64,000 nt of DNA, taken from assembly GCA_018828385.1 (NCBI GenBank), contig JAHJVE010000015.1, forward strand, positions 1-64,000, read 5' to 3'. Both the position numbers and the translations under genes were made by a program. The DNA comes from Gammaproteobacteria bacterium. Lineage in GTDB: Bacteria > Pseudomonadota > Gammaproteobacteria > Burkholderiales > Rhodocyclaceae. The stretch's first letter is position 1; each line of letters begins with the position of its first letter. A model generated the notes under the pieces. That model was given only the letters and a program-made list of their open reading frames with translations, did not search any database and was not told where the DNA came from. This document shows, one piece after another, positions 18,923-26,342 of this stretch.

Positions 18923-20152
18923 ATGCAACAATTAAAAACGACAATGGCCACCCCCAACGACCGCATGAGCCCCGAGGAGCGCCGCGCCGGCGCCTCTCTG
19001 GCCTCCATCTTCGCCCTGCGCATGCTGGGGCTTTTCCTCATCCTGCCGGTGTTTTCGGTCTATGCCAAAACGCTGCCCGGGGGCGATAACCTGGCGCTCG
19101 TCGGCCTGGCGCTCGGCGCCTACGGCCTGACCCAGGCCTTCTTCCAGATTCCCTACGGCATCGCCTCCGATATTTTCGGGCGCAAGCGGGTCATCGTCAT
19201 CGGCTTGCTTGTTTTTGCGCTGGGCAGCTTCGTCGCTGCCTGGGCGCCGGATATGACGTGGATCATCGTCGGCCGCGTGCTGCAGGGCGCCGGCGCCATT
19301 TCGGCGGCGGTCACGGCGCTGGCCGCCGACCTGACGCGCGAGGAGCACCGGACCAAGGTGATGGCCATGATCGGCTCGTCCATCGGCCTCGTCTTCGCGC
19401 TGTCCCTGGTCGGGTCGCCGATTCTTTACGGCTGGATCGGCATGGGCGGCCTGTTCGCCCTGACCGGCAGCCTGGCGCTGATCGCCATCGTTCTCCTGCT
19501 CAAGGCCGTACCACCAGCTCCGTCGCCGCTTGGTCATGAGAAGCTGCCGCTGCGCCAGGTGCTTTTCAATCCGGACCTGATTCGCCTCAATGTCGGCATC
19601 TTCGTGCTGCACATGACGCAGATGGCCATGTTCGTCGTCCTGCCGCATGCCCTGGTTAATCACGGCGGGCTGGAGGCCTCCGCGCACTGGAAGGTGTACC
19701 TGCCGGCCGTGCTGCTTTCGTTTGCCATCATGGTCCCGGCCATCATCGCCGCCGAGCGCAAGGACAAAATGCGGCCGATTTTCCTGGCGGCCATCGCGCT
19801 GCTCGTCGTCGTCCAGTCTGGTCTGCTAATTTACAGCGCCAGCCTGTGGGCGCTGGCCCTGTGGCTGGTGCTTTTCTTCGTCGCTTTCAACGTGCTTGAA
19901 GCAACGCTGCCCTCGCTCGTTTCGCGTACCGCCCCACCCAGCGCCAAGGGCGCGGCGCTCGGCGTGTACAACACGACGCAGGCCCTCGGCCTGTTCGTCG
20001 GTGGCGCAGCCGGTGGCTATCTGGCGCAAAATTTCGGCGATAATGCGGTCTTTGCCGCGAGCGCCGGGCTGCTTCTGGTCTGGTTGGTGGTGGCGAACTC
20101 GATGAATTTTCCGCAACGGCGCGTGACCGCCGCGGCGGCACAATCTGCTTAG
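18923..20152 (+). CDS. Major facilitator superfamily transporter
   Basis: A 409-residue inner-membrane transporter with about 12 predicted helices. The signature loop between helices 2 and 3 is present as YGIASDIFGRKRVIVIG, and the helix-5 region (VMAMIGSSIGLVFALSLVGSPIL) carries the motif-C type glycine/proline pattern of drug/H+ antiporters. The uvrA-MFS-ssb neighbourhood is common in betaproteobacteria, but the substrate of this exporter is not known. Several in-frame ATGs lie near the start (18923, 18944, 18965); the first is kept provisionally. It is followed after 12 bases by ssb, which suggests co-transcription. Confidence 0.85.
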   Translation: MQQLKTTMATPNDRMSPEERRAGASLASIFALRMLGLFLILPVFSVYAKTLPGGDNLALVGLALGAYGLTQAFFQIPYGIASDIFGRKRVIVIGLLVFALGSFVAAWAPDMTWIIVGRVLQGAGAISAAVTALAADLTREEHRTKVMAMIGSSIGLVFALSLVGSPILYGWIGMGGLFALTGSLALIAIVLLLKAVPPAPSPLGHEKLPLRQVLFNPDLIRLNVGIFVLHMTQMAMFVVLPHALVNHGGLEASAHWKVYLPAVLLSFAIMVPAIIAAERKDKMRPIFLAAIALLVVVQSGLLIYSASLWALALWLVLFFVAFNVLEATLPSLVSRTAPPSAKGAALGVYNTTQALGLFVGGAAGGYLAQNFGDNAVFAASAGLLLVWLVVANSMNFPQRRVTAAAAQSA

Positions 20153-20164
20153 GAGGCAAGGGCA

Positions 20165-20632
20165 ATGGCTGGATCGGTAAATAAGGTAATTCTCATCGGC
20201 AACCTGGGCAAGGACCCGGAAGTGCGTTACACGGCCAGCGGCGAGGCGATGTGCAATTTCAGCCTGGCGACGACCGATAGCTGGAAGGACAAGTCCAGCG
20301 GCGAACGCAAGGAACTGACCGAATGGCATCGCGTTTCCTTCTTCGGCAAGCTGGCGGAGATCGCCGGCCAATACCTCAAGAAGGGCTCGCAGGTGTATGT
20401 CGAAGGCAGTCTGCGCACCCGCAAATGGACCGACAAGGAAGGCCAGGAGCGGTACACTACCGAAATTCGCGGTGACCAGATGACCATGCTCGGCTCGCGT
20501 CAGGGCCAGGGCGCCCCGGCTGGCGGCGGTGGTGGCGGTTACGACAGCGAGCCGACCGACTATTCGCCGGCCCCGGCCAGGAACAAGCCGAAGCCCTCCT
20601 TCGACGATCTCGGCGACGACATCCCGTTCTAA
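20165..20632 (+). CDS. ssb: Single-stranded DNA-binding protein
   Basis: A 155-residue protein with the OB-fold at ~4-110 ([20 protein letters not shown]...[14 protein letters not shown]), a Gly-rich linker and the acidic tip DDLGDDIPF. The tip is the docking peptide for recombination and replication enzymes. It coats single-stranded DNA in replication, repair and recombination. AGGAGGC lies nine bases before the ATG. A terminator follows the stop codon immediately. Confidence 0.98.
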   Translation: MAGSVNKVILIGNLGKDPEVRYTASGEAMCNFSLATTDSWKDKSSGERKELTEWHRVSFFGKLAEIAGQYLKKGSQVYVEGSLRTRKWTDKEGQERYTTEIRGDQMTMLGSRQGQGAPAGGGGGGYDSEPTDYSPAPARNKPKPSFDDLGDDIPF

Positions 20633-20681
20633 AAATGGAACTGCTGGCGCGGCTCGTGCGATGCAGCGCCTTTCCATTTTT
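20631..20681 (+). terminator. Terminator-like hairpin after ssb
   Basis: AAAAATGGAA directly at the ssb stop pairs with TTTCCATTTTT at 20671-20681, with a GC-rich inner stem-loop between. The downstream strand is T-rich. Confidence 0.7.
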
Positions 20682-20700
20682 TATCCAGAGGTAATCCAGC

Positions 20701-21546
20701 ATGGCCAGCGCAGTCACTTTCAAGATTCTTGAGGACATTGCCCGGGATCTTTCCAGCAATGAAATCACTTTTCCGACCTTTCTCGACATCACCTTCCAGG
20801 TGCGTGCCGCGCTCAAGGATCCGAATCTGAACGTCGAGCAACTGGCCAAGCTGGTCGGTGCCGAGCCGCTGATGAGCGCCAAGATCATCCGCATGGCCAA
20901 CTCGGTGGCAATGAACCCGAGCGGCCGCGAGGTGGCCGACGTCAAGAGCGCCATCGTCCGCGTCGGCATGGAAGCCGTGCGCACGGTGTCGTTCGCCGTG
21001 GCCATGGAGCAGTTGCTCAAATCGAAGCAGATGCAGCCGTTCGAGGAGATTTCCCATCGCCTGTGGGAGCACACCTCGCACGTCGCGGCGCTGTGCCGCG
21101 TGCTGGCCCGCAAGCGCCGCATCAACGGCGACGAGGCGATGTTCGCCGGCCTGGTCCATGATCTCGGCGTCTTCTACTTGATGTCGCGGGCCGCCAATTT
21201 CCCCGAGCTGGCCAACGACAAGGTCGAGTTGCACGCCCTGCTCGTCGGCTGGCACGACAACATCGGTCACGCCCTGCTATCGGCCATGGGCTTGCCGGAA
21301 TCGGTCCTCGAAGCGGTTCGGGATCACGAAACCGAACGCGAAATCACGGCCATCGACAACCTCTCCAACGTCCTGTTCATCGCCAACAAGATCGCCAACC
21401 GGACGTCCAGCTGGCGCGACAAGGAGCTCGACGGCGAGATCGACACGACGATACTCGACACCCTGTTCGATGCCGATGCGCTGGCCGAAATCGTCGAAGA
21501 GTCGGAAGAGGAAGTGCATTCCCTGAAAGCTGCGCTGGGCGGTTAA
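20701..21546 (+). CDS. HDOD-domain signalling protein
   Basis: A 281-residue cytoplasmic protein that is almost entirely one HDOD domain, the HD-related output domain. It has the characteristic helical pattern (FLDITFQVRAALKDPNLNVEQLAKLVGAEPLMSAKIIRMANS) and a partially conserved HD region (FAGLVHDLGVFYLM). HDOD proteins are linked to cyclic-di-GMP signalling, motility and stress control, generally without detectable hydrolase activity. The last 15 residues are acidic (EESEEEVHS). A strong start context (CCAGAGGTAATCCAGCATG) supports the ATG at 20701. It is separated from ssb by a terminator, so it probably has its own promoter. Confidence 0.87.
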   Translation: MASAVTFKILEDIARDLSSNEITFPTFLDITFQVRAALKDPNLNVEQLAKLVGAEPLMSAKIIRMANSVAMNPSGREVADVKSAIVRVGMEAVRTVSFAVAMEQLLKSKQMQPFEEISHRLWEHTSHVAALCRVLARKRRINGDEAMFAGLVHDLGVFYLMSRAANFPELANDKVELHALLVGWHDNIGHALLSAMGLPESVLEAVRDHETEREITAIDNLSNVLFIANKIANRTSSWRDKELDGEIDTTILDTLFDADALAEIVEESEEEVHSLKAALGG

Positions 21547-21591
21547 GCCAGCCCAGGGCCGTCCATGCTCGGCCGATAGGCCGAGCAAATC

Positions 21592-21634
21592 GATTCCCAC
21601 GGTCAACCGGGAAAAAGCCCCAAAATTGAAATCC
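21592..21634 (-). repeat. Dispersed uptake-like element, copy 6 (intergenic)
   Basis: On the minus strand: GATTTCAATTTTGGGGC and TTTTTCCC, then the core GGTTGACCGTGG (21597-21608) and GAATC. It is one of the longest copies, at the edge of the 21.6-21.9 kb repeat block. Confidence 0.92.
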
Positions 21635-21941
21635 ACAGTTTGAACGTGGACGCCTTGCCGGGCCCCTTGAGAGGTGCCGAGCAACGCAGGCTGGCGCGGA
21701 AAAAGGGCGAGCACTGTTTGAGGGCGTAGCCCGAGTTGCGCAGCCCCCGCGTCAGTCGAGTAGCACAGGGAACCGGCGCAGCCGGCACCGACCCAGGGTC
21801 GCCTTCTTCTTTGGCTACTTTCTTCTTGGCGAAGCAAGAAGAAAGTACGCTCGCGCCACAAGCGCGAAACCACCGGTCCGTGAGGGGCTCCAGTGTCTCA
21901 GGCGGGAACCACCGCGGGTTACCAAGAACCCAGGCGGCAAA
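21635..21941. repeat. Non-coding block resembling a widely dispersed intergenic repeat
   Basis: About 300 bases without a credible gene. It contains TTCTTCTTTGGCTACTTTC followed by TTCTTGGCGAAGCAAGAAG, forming the inverted repeat CTTTCTTCTTG/CAAGAAGAAAG. It also holds clusters such as GGGAACCGGCGCAGCCGGCACC. Translated shadows (e.g. FFLAKQEES, RRPWVGAG) look like spurious 'hypothetical proteins' often annotated from repeats in proteobacterial genomes. It lies between the HDOD gene and the end of rfaE2, both pointing into it, so it may end transcription from both sides. The exact repeat boundaries need other copies in the same genome. Confidence 0.55.
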
Positions 21942-22430
21942 TCAAAGCCGCCGAATCTTCTCCAGCAAGGCCGTGGTCGATTTCTGGTGAATGAAAGGTA
22001 TGGAGTGCACCGTTCCCCCCCAGCCCCGCACTTCACTACAGCCGACAATCTTGTCCACCGGCCAGTCGCCGCCCTTGACGAGTATTTCCGGCCGGCATTC
22101 GAGGATGCGCTGGAGCGGTGTGTCTTCATCAAACCACGTCACCAGCGCAACGCATTCCAGCGCGGCCATGACGGCCAAGCGGTCTTCGAGCAGATTGACC
22201 GGCCGGTCGTCGCCTTTACCCTGGCGTTTGACCGAGGCGTCGGTATTGAGCGCCACCACCATGCTGGCGCCGAGCGCAGCGGCCTGCGCCAGATAGGTGA
22301 CATGGCCGCGGTGCAGGATGTCGAAGCAGCCGTTGGTGAACACCAGCGGGCGGGCCAGTTGGGCGGCGCGCGTGGCGAGTTGGTCGGGCGGACAGATTTT
22401 CGTTTCGAAGCGGGGGGCGGCGTAGGTCAT
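21942..22430 (-). CDS. rfaE2: D-glycero-beta-D-manno-heptose 1-phosphate adenylyltransferase
   Basis: A 162-residue nucleotidyltransferase equivalent to the C-terminal half of HldE. It joins AMP to heptose-1-phosphate to give ADP-heptose for the lipopolysaccharide inner core. The cytidylyltransferase-like motif is intact (FTNGCFDILHRGHVTYL, with HxGH). So are the nucleotide-binding segments KRQGKGDDRPVN and EILVKGGDW. The stand-alone form implies that the heptose kinase is encoded elsewhere. It ends inside the non-coding repeat block. Confidence 0.93.
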   Translation of the reverse strand: MTYAAPRFETKICPPDQLATRAAQLARPLVFTNGCFDILHRGHVTYLAQAAALGASMVVALNTDASVKRQGKGDDRPVNLLEDRLAVMAALECVALVTWFDEDTPLQRILECRPEILVKGGDWPVDKIVGCSEVRGWGGTVHSIPFIHQKSTTALLEKIRRL

Positions 22431-22556
22431 GGCGACATCACGGGTTGGGGACAGGTCGTCATTTTAGTGGCTTTGGCCGTCGGCGCGGCCTGTCATCCCT
22501 ACGTAACATCGGCTGGCTAGTGTGCAGGGCACTCCATCGAACCCAGCGGAATTCAA

Positions 22557-23459
22557 TTGCCCTTGCCTCGGCGCAGCACCTTTCTGGCCCTTGTTGCACT
22601 GCTTGCCAGCGTCTTGGTGACGGGCTGCTCGCCGCGCCAGTTGGTCGTTGGCAGCATCGCCGACGAACTGGCAGCGCAAGGTCAGGCCAGCGAAAACGAT
22701 CTCGATCTGGCCCGCGAGGCCAGCGCCTTTTACCTGAAATTATCCGAATCCGTGCTGCGCAGCGATCCCGGCCATCAAGGGCTGGCCGAGGCTGTGGCCG
22801 GTGGCTTCACGCAATACGCCTACGCTTTCGTTGCTTTCGAGGCTGACCGCATCGAGGCCAAGGATGCCAAGGCGGCCGAGCGACTGCGCCGTCGCGCTGC
22901 GCAGCTTTATCGCCGGGCACACAAGCACGCGATGGCGGCGCTGGAAAAGGAAACGCCGGGTTTCGCCCTCGCCCTCAACGCGCCGCTGGCGACCGATCAG
23001 CCGAAGCTGACGCCGGCCCAGGTCGGCCTCGCTTACTGGGCCGCAGCCTCGTGGGGCGGCTGGATTTCGCTGTCCAAGGATGATCCGGACGTGGTGGCGG
23101 ATCTGCCGCTCGCCGTGCGTCTGACGCAACTGGCCTGGCAGGTCGATCCGGCCTGGGGGCAGGGTGCGCTGACCGGGTTGTTGGCTACCTTTGAAGCATC
23201 ACGCCCGGGCGGCAGTCAGGCCCAGGCGCTGGTTTGGTACGACCAGGCGATAGCCCAGGGCGGTGGCAAGAGTGCCGGGGCGCTGGTCGGCAAGGCCGAG
23301 GGCTACGCCCAGTCGGCTGGCGACCGCGCGCTGTTCGAGAGCCTGCTCAAGCAGGCCGTGGCCATCAAGGATGCGCCGGATAGCCCGCAGGCGCTGCAAA
23401 ACGAAGTCATGCGTCGCCGTGCGGCATGGCTGCTGGAGCAGGCGCCTGACCTGTTCTAA
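22557..23459 (+). CDS. TRAP-transporter-associated TPR lipoprotein (TatT family)
   Basis: A 300-residue lipoprotein. The signal peptide ends at the lipobox VTGC (Cys ~24). The body is all-helical with TPR-like repeats (AAQLYRRAHKHAMAALE, LTQLAWQVDPAWGQGAL, LVWYDQAIAQGGGKSAGA). TatT proteins form periplasmic trimers that bind a TRAP solute-binding protein and may pass on hydrophobic ligands. The next two genes encode exactly such a binding protein and TRAP permease, with a 24-base gap, so this is one operon. The start is TTG at 22557 (or 22563), with GCGGA upstream. Confidence 0.85.
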   Translation: MPLPRRSTFLALVALLASVLVTGCSPRQLVVGSIADELAAQGQASENDLDLAREASAFYLKLSESVLRSDPGHQGLAEAVAGGFTQYAYAFVAFEADRIEAKDAKAAERLRRRAAQLYRRAHKHAMAALEKETPGFALALNAPLATDQPKLTPAQVGLAYWAAASWGGWISLSKDDPDVVADLPLAVRLTQLAWQVDPAWGQGALTGLLATFEASRPGGSQAQALVWYDQAIAQGGGKSAGALVGKAEGYAQSAGDRALFESLLKQAVAIKDAPDSPQALQNEVMRRRAAWLLEQAPDLF

Positions 23460-23483
23460 ACAACCGAATTTCCGGAGAGAACA

Positions 23484-24485
23484 ATGAAAACCAGACTGGC
23501 TGCGCTCCTGCTCGGCACCGCGCTTGCCCTCAATGCCTACGCCGCCGACAAGCAGTTGCGCATCGGTACGCTGGCTTCGAAGAATTCGCTCTACCACCGC
23601 CAGCTCATGGAACTCGGCGAAGCCTGGCGCACGGCGCAGGGCGGCCAAGGCAAGTATCTGGTCTATCCGGACGGCAGCCAGGGGGGAGAGACGGACATGG
23701 TGCGCCGCATGCGCATTGGTCAGTTGCAGGGCGGCCTGCTGTCGGTGGTCGGGCTGCGCGAGATCGAGCCGTCGATTGCCGCGCTGCAGAACATGCCGAT
23801 GATGTTCAAGAGCTGGGAAGAGGTCGATTACGTGCGCGAGAAGATGCGCCCGGCCATGGAAAAGAAATTTCTGGAAAAAGGCTTCGTTGTCCTCGCCTGG
23901 GGTGATGCCGGCTGGGTGCGTTTTTTCAGCAAGTCGCCGGCCTTCGCGCCGAACGATTTCAAGGGCATGAAGTTCTTCGCCTGGGGCGCCGAGGCCGATC
24001 AGCAGGAAATCATGAAAAACCTCGGCTACACGCCAGTGCCGCTGGAAACGGCCGACATCCTGCCGGCCATCCAGACCGGGATGATCAACGCCGTGCCGTC
24101 GACGCCGTATTTTGCGCTGGCGACGCAGATCTACACGACGGCCAACAACATGCTGGACCTCAACTGGTCGCCGATTGTCGGCGCCCTGATCATCACCAAA
24201 AGGGCTTGGGACGAGCTGACGCCGGAAGGCCAGGTCATCGTCCGCGAAGCCGGTGCCAAGGCTGGCGTTCAACTGCGCGCCAAGGCGCGACAGGAGGTCG
24301 ACGAGGCGGTCGAGGCGATGAAAAAGCGCGGTCTGACGGTCAACAAGCCGAATGCCGAGCAAATGAAGGAATGGAATGCGCTGGCCGACGGGCTCTACCC
24401 GCGCATCCGCGGCAAGCTGGTGCCGGCCGAGCAGTTTGACGAAGTCGTCGGGCTGCTCAAGGCCTTCCGCGCTGGCAAGAAGTAG
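23484..24485 (+). CDS. TRAP transporter solute-binding subunit (DctP family)
   Basis: A 333-residue periplasmic binding protein with signal peptide 1-20 (LALNAYAAD). DctP-family features are present: IGTLASKNSLYHRQLMELGEAW at the N terminus, KFFAWGAEADQQEIMKNLGYTPVPL in the middle, and TADILPAIQTGMINAVPS, where a conserved arginine contacts carboxylates in many family members. Here the corresponding segment (MKFFAWGA) lacks an obvious Arg, hinting at a ligand other than a C4-dicarboxylate. GGAGAG lies seven bases before ATG. It sits between the TatT and permease genes. Confidence 0.9.
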   Translation: MKTRLAALLLGTALALNAYAADKQLRIGTLASKNSLYHRQLMELGEAWRTAQGGQGKYLVYPDGSQGGETDMVRRMRIGQLQGGLLSVVGLREIEPSIAALQNMPMMFKSWEEVDYVREKMRPAMEKKFLEKGFVVLAWGDAGWVRFFSKSPAFAPNDFKGMKFFAWGAEADQQEIMKNLGYTPVPLETADILPAIQTGMINAVPSTPYFALATQIYTTANNMLDLNWSPIVGALIITKRAWDELTPEGQVIVREAGAKAGVQLRAKARQEVDEAVEAMKKRGLTVNKPNAEQMKEWNALADGLYPRIRGKLVPAEQFDEVVGLLKAFRAGKK

Positions 24486-24507
24486 GGCGGCCCCGGAGCT
24501 GAAAAGT

Positions 24508-26328
24508 ATGCATTTCCTGCGCCGTCTCGGTGAGTTCGATGCGCTGATTGCCGGTGGTGCGCTGCTCGTCATGCTGCTCGTGCCGCTGCTCGAAATCGTC
24601 ATGCGCCCGCTGTTCGGTTCGGGCATCGATAACGCGCCGGTGCTCGTTCAGCACTGCGGCCTGCTGCTCGCCATGTTCGGGGCGCTACTGGCCGAACGCG
24701 GCCTGCACCTCAGCGCGCTGGGCGCCGGCTTCACCGCCTCGGCCAATCCGCAGGTTCGCAACAGTGCAGTGGTTTTCGGCAAGGCCAGCGCCGCCGTCCT
24801 CTGCGGCATGCTGGCGCAGGCAAGCTGGACTTTTGTCGCCACGGAAATGGAAATGCCGCGCGACATTGCCTACGGCATCGCCGGCTGGATGTTCGAAATC
24901 GCCATGCCGGTCGGCTTTGCGTTGCTCGGCCTCAAGCTCGCCTCGCGCATCACGCTCAACCTGGTCGGCCGCGTCGTGCTGGCGCTGGTCCTGCCGGCTG
25001 CCGGTTACCTCTTCGCCCAGCATTTCGACGGCAGTACGCTGCCCATCTGGCCCTTCGCCCTGTGGCTGACACTGATCCTTTTCTGCGGCGCGCCGATCTT
25101 TGCCGTGCTCGGCGGCCTGGCCCTGGCGCTGTTCTGGAGCGAAGGCCAGCCGCTCGCCTCGGTGCCGCTCAGCCACTACCAGATAACGGTCAATCCTTCG
25201 TTGCCGGCGTTGCCGCTGTTCACGCTGGCCGGCCTGCTCTTCGCCCGGACCGGTGCGGCGGCGCGGCTCGGCGAGGTATTCACGGCCGCCTTCGGCAGCG
25301 GCGTGGCCGGCACGGCGATTGCCGCGGCGGTGCTTTGTTCCTTCTTCACCGCCTTCACGGGGGGCAGCGGCGTCACCATTCTGGCCCTCGGCGGCCTGCT
25401 ACTGCCGTTGCTCACCAAGGCCGGCTTCCCCGAACAGCGCGGCATCAGCCTGGTGACCAGCGCCAGCGCGCTTGGCGTGCTGCTGGCGCCATCGGTGCCG
25501 CTGATCATGTACGCCATCATCGCCCGCGTGCCGATCAACACCATGTTCCTCGCCGGCGTGCTGCCGGCCGTGCTCATGGTCGCCTGCCTGCTGCTGGTCG
25601 GCGGTTATTTGCGGCGGGGCGGCATTGCTACGGTCAACCGGAAAAATGAGCCAAAATCGAAAAGCCTGGGTAGCGCCCTGTGGGTCGCCAAATGGGAGCT
25701 GCTGGCGCCGGTCGTCGCCATCGGTTCGCTCGTCAGCGGCATCGCCACACCGACCGAGAGCGCCGCACTGACAGCCATGTACGCGCTGCTCACCCAGACC
25801 ATCGCGCATCGCGAACTGGACTGGCCGGGCATCCGCAAGACGCTGGTCGATTGCGCCGAAGTCATCGGCGGCATCATGCTCATCCTCGGCATGGCGCTCG
25901 GCCTGACCAACTACCTTGTCGACGCTGGCATCCCCGATGCGGCCATCGAGTGGGTGCAGTCGGTGCTGCCCAACAAGCTCGCCTTCCTCATCGCCCTCAA
26001 CCTGTTCCTGCTACTGGCCGGGGCCTTGATGGAAATCTACGCGGCCATCGTCGTCCTCGTCCCGCTGCTCCTGCCGGTAGCGCTCGCCTACGGCATCGAT
26101 CCGGTGCACTTTGGCGTGATTTTCCTGGCCAATATCGAGATGGGCTTTCTCTGCCCGCCGGCCGGCATGAACATTTATTTCGCCTCGGCGATGTTCGGCA
26201 AGCCGATCCGCTACGTCGCCGCTGCCGTATTGCCGGCGGTGTTCGCCATGTTCATCGGGGCGCTGACTATTTCGGCCTTGCCCTGGCTGGCGACCTGGTT
26301 GCCGAAAATGGCCGGTTTTTACGGTTGA
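24508..26328 (+). CDS. TRAP transporter fused small and large permease (DctQM)
   Basis: A 606-residue inner-membrane protein. Residues ~1-170 form the four-helix DctQ part and the remainder the ~12-helix DctM part (ALFTLAGLLFARTGAAARL, GGSGVTILALGGLLLPLL, SVPLIMYAIIARVPINTMF, EMGFLCPPAGMNIYFAS). The fused subunit moves solute delivered by DctP, driven by a sodium gradient in characterised systems. The start at 24508 is chosen because the frame upstream overlaps dctP. Two dispersed repeats affect it. One encodes a loop between DctM helices (IATVNRKNEPKSKS). The other supplies its last residues and its TGA stop. Confidence 0.9.
   Translation: MHFLRRLGEFDALIAGGALLVMLLVPLLEIVMRPLFGSGIDNAPVLVQHCGLLLAMFGALLAERGLHLSALGAGFTASANPQVRNSAVVFGKASAAVLCGMLAQASWTFVATEMEMPRDIAYGIAGWMFEIAMPVGFALLGLKLASRITLNLVGRVVLALVLPAAGYLFAQHFDGSTLPIWPFALWLTLILFCGAPIFAVLGGLALALFWSEGQPLASVPLSHYQITVNPSLPALPLFTLAGLLFARTGAAARLGEVFTAAFGSGVAGTAIAAAVLCSFFTAFTGGSGVTILALGGLLLPLLTKAGFPEQRGISLVTSASALGVLLAPSVPLIMYAIIARVPINTMFLAGVLPAVLMVACLLLVGGYLRRGGIATVNRKNEPKSKSLGSALWVAKWELLAPVVAIGSLVSGIATPTESAALTAMYALLTQTIAHRELDWPGIRKTLVDCAEVIGGIMLILGMALGLTNYLVDAGIPDAAIEWVQSVLPNKLAFLIALNLFLLLAGALMEIYAAIVVLVPLLLPVALAYGIDPVHFGVIFLANIEMGFLCPPAGMNIYFASAMFGKPIRYVAAAVLPAVFAMFIGALTISALPWLATWLPKMAGFYG
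25623..25665 (-). repeat. Dispersed uptake-like element, copy 7
   Basis: On the minus strand: TTTTCGATTTTGGC and TCATTTTTCC, then a perfect core (25628-25639) and CAATG. It lies in frame in a hydrophilic loop of the TRAP permease gene, read as A-T-V-N-R-K-N-E-P-K-S-K. Confidence 0.93.
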
Positions 26329-26337
26329 CCGTGTGAG
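26305..26337 (+). repeat. Dispersed uptake-like element, copy 8 (provides a stop codon)
   Basis: AAAATGGCCGGTTTTTAC leads to the core (26322-26333, CGGTTGACCGTG). The GGT-TGA reading makes the element's TGA the stop codon of the TRAP permease. The element also fills the 14-base gap to the convergent channel gene. Confidence 0.85.
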
Positions 26338-26342
26338 ATTGC

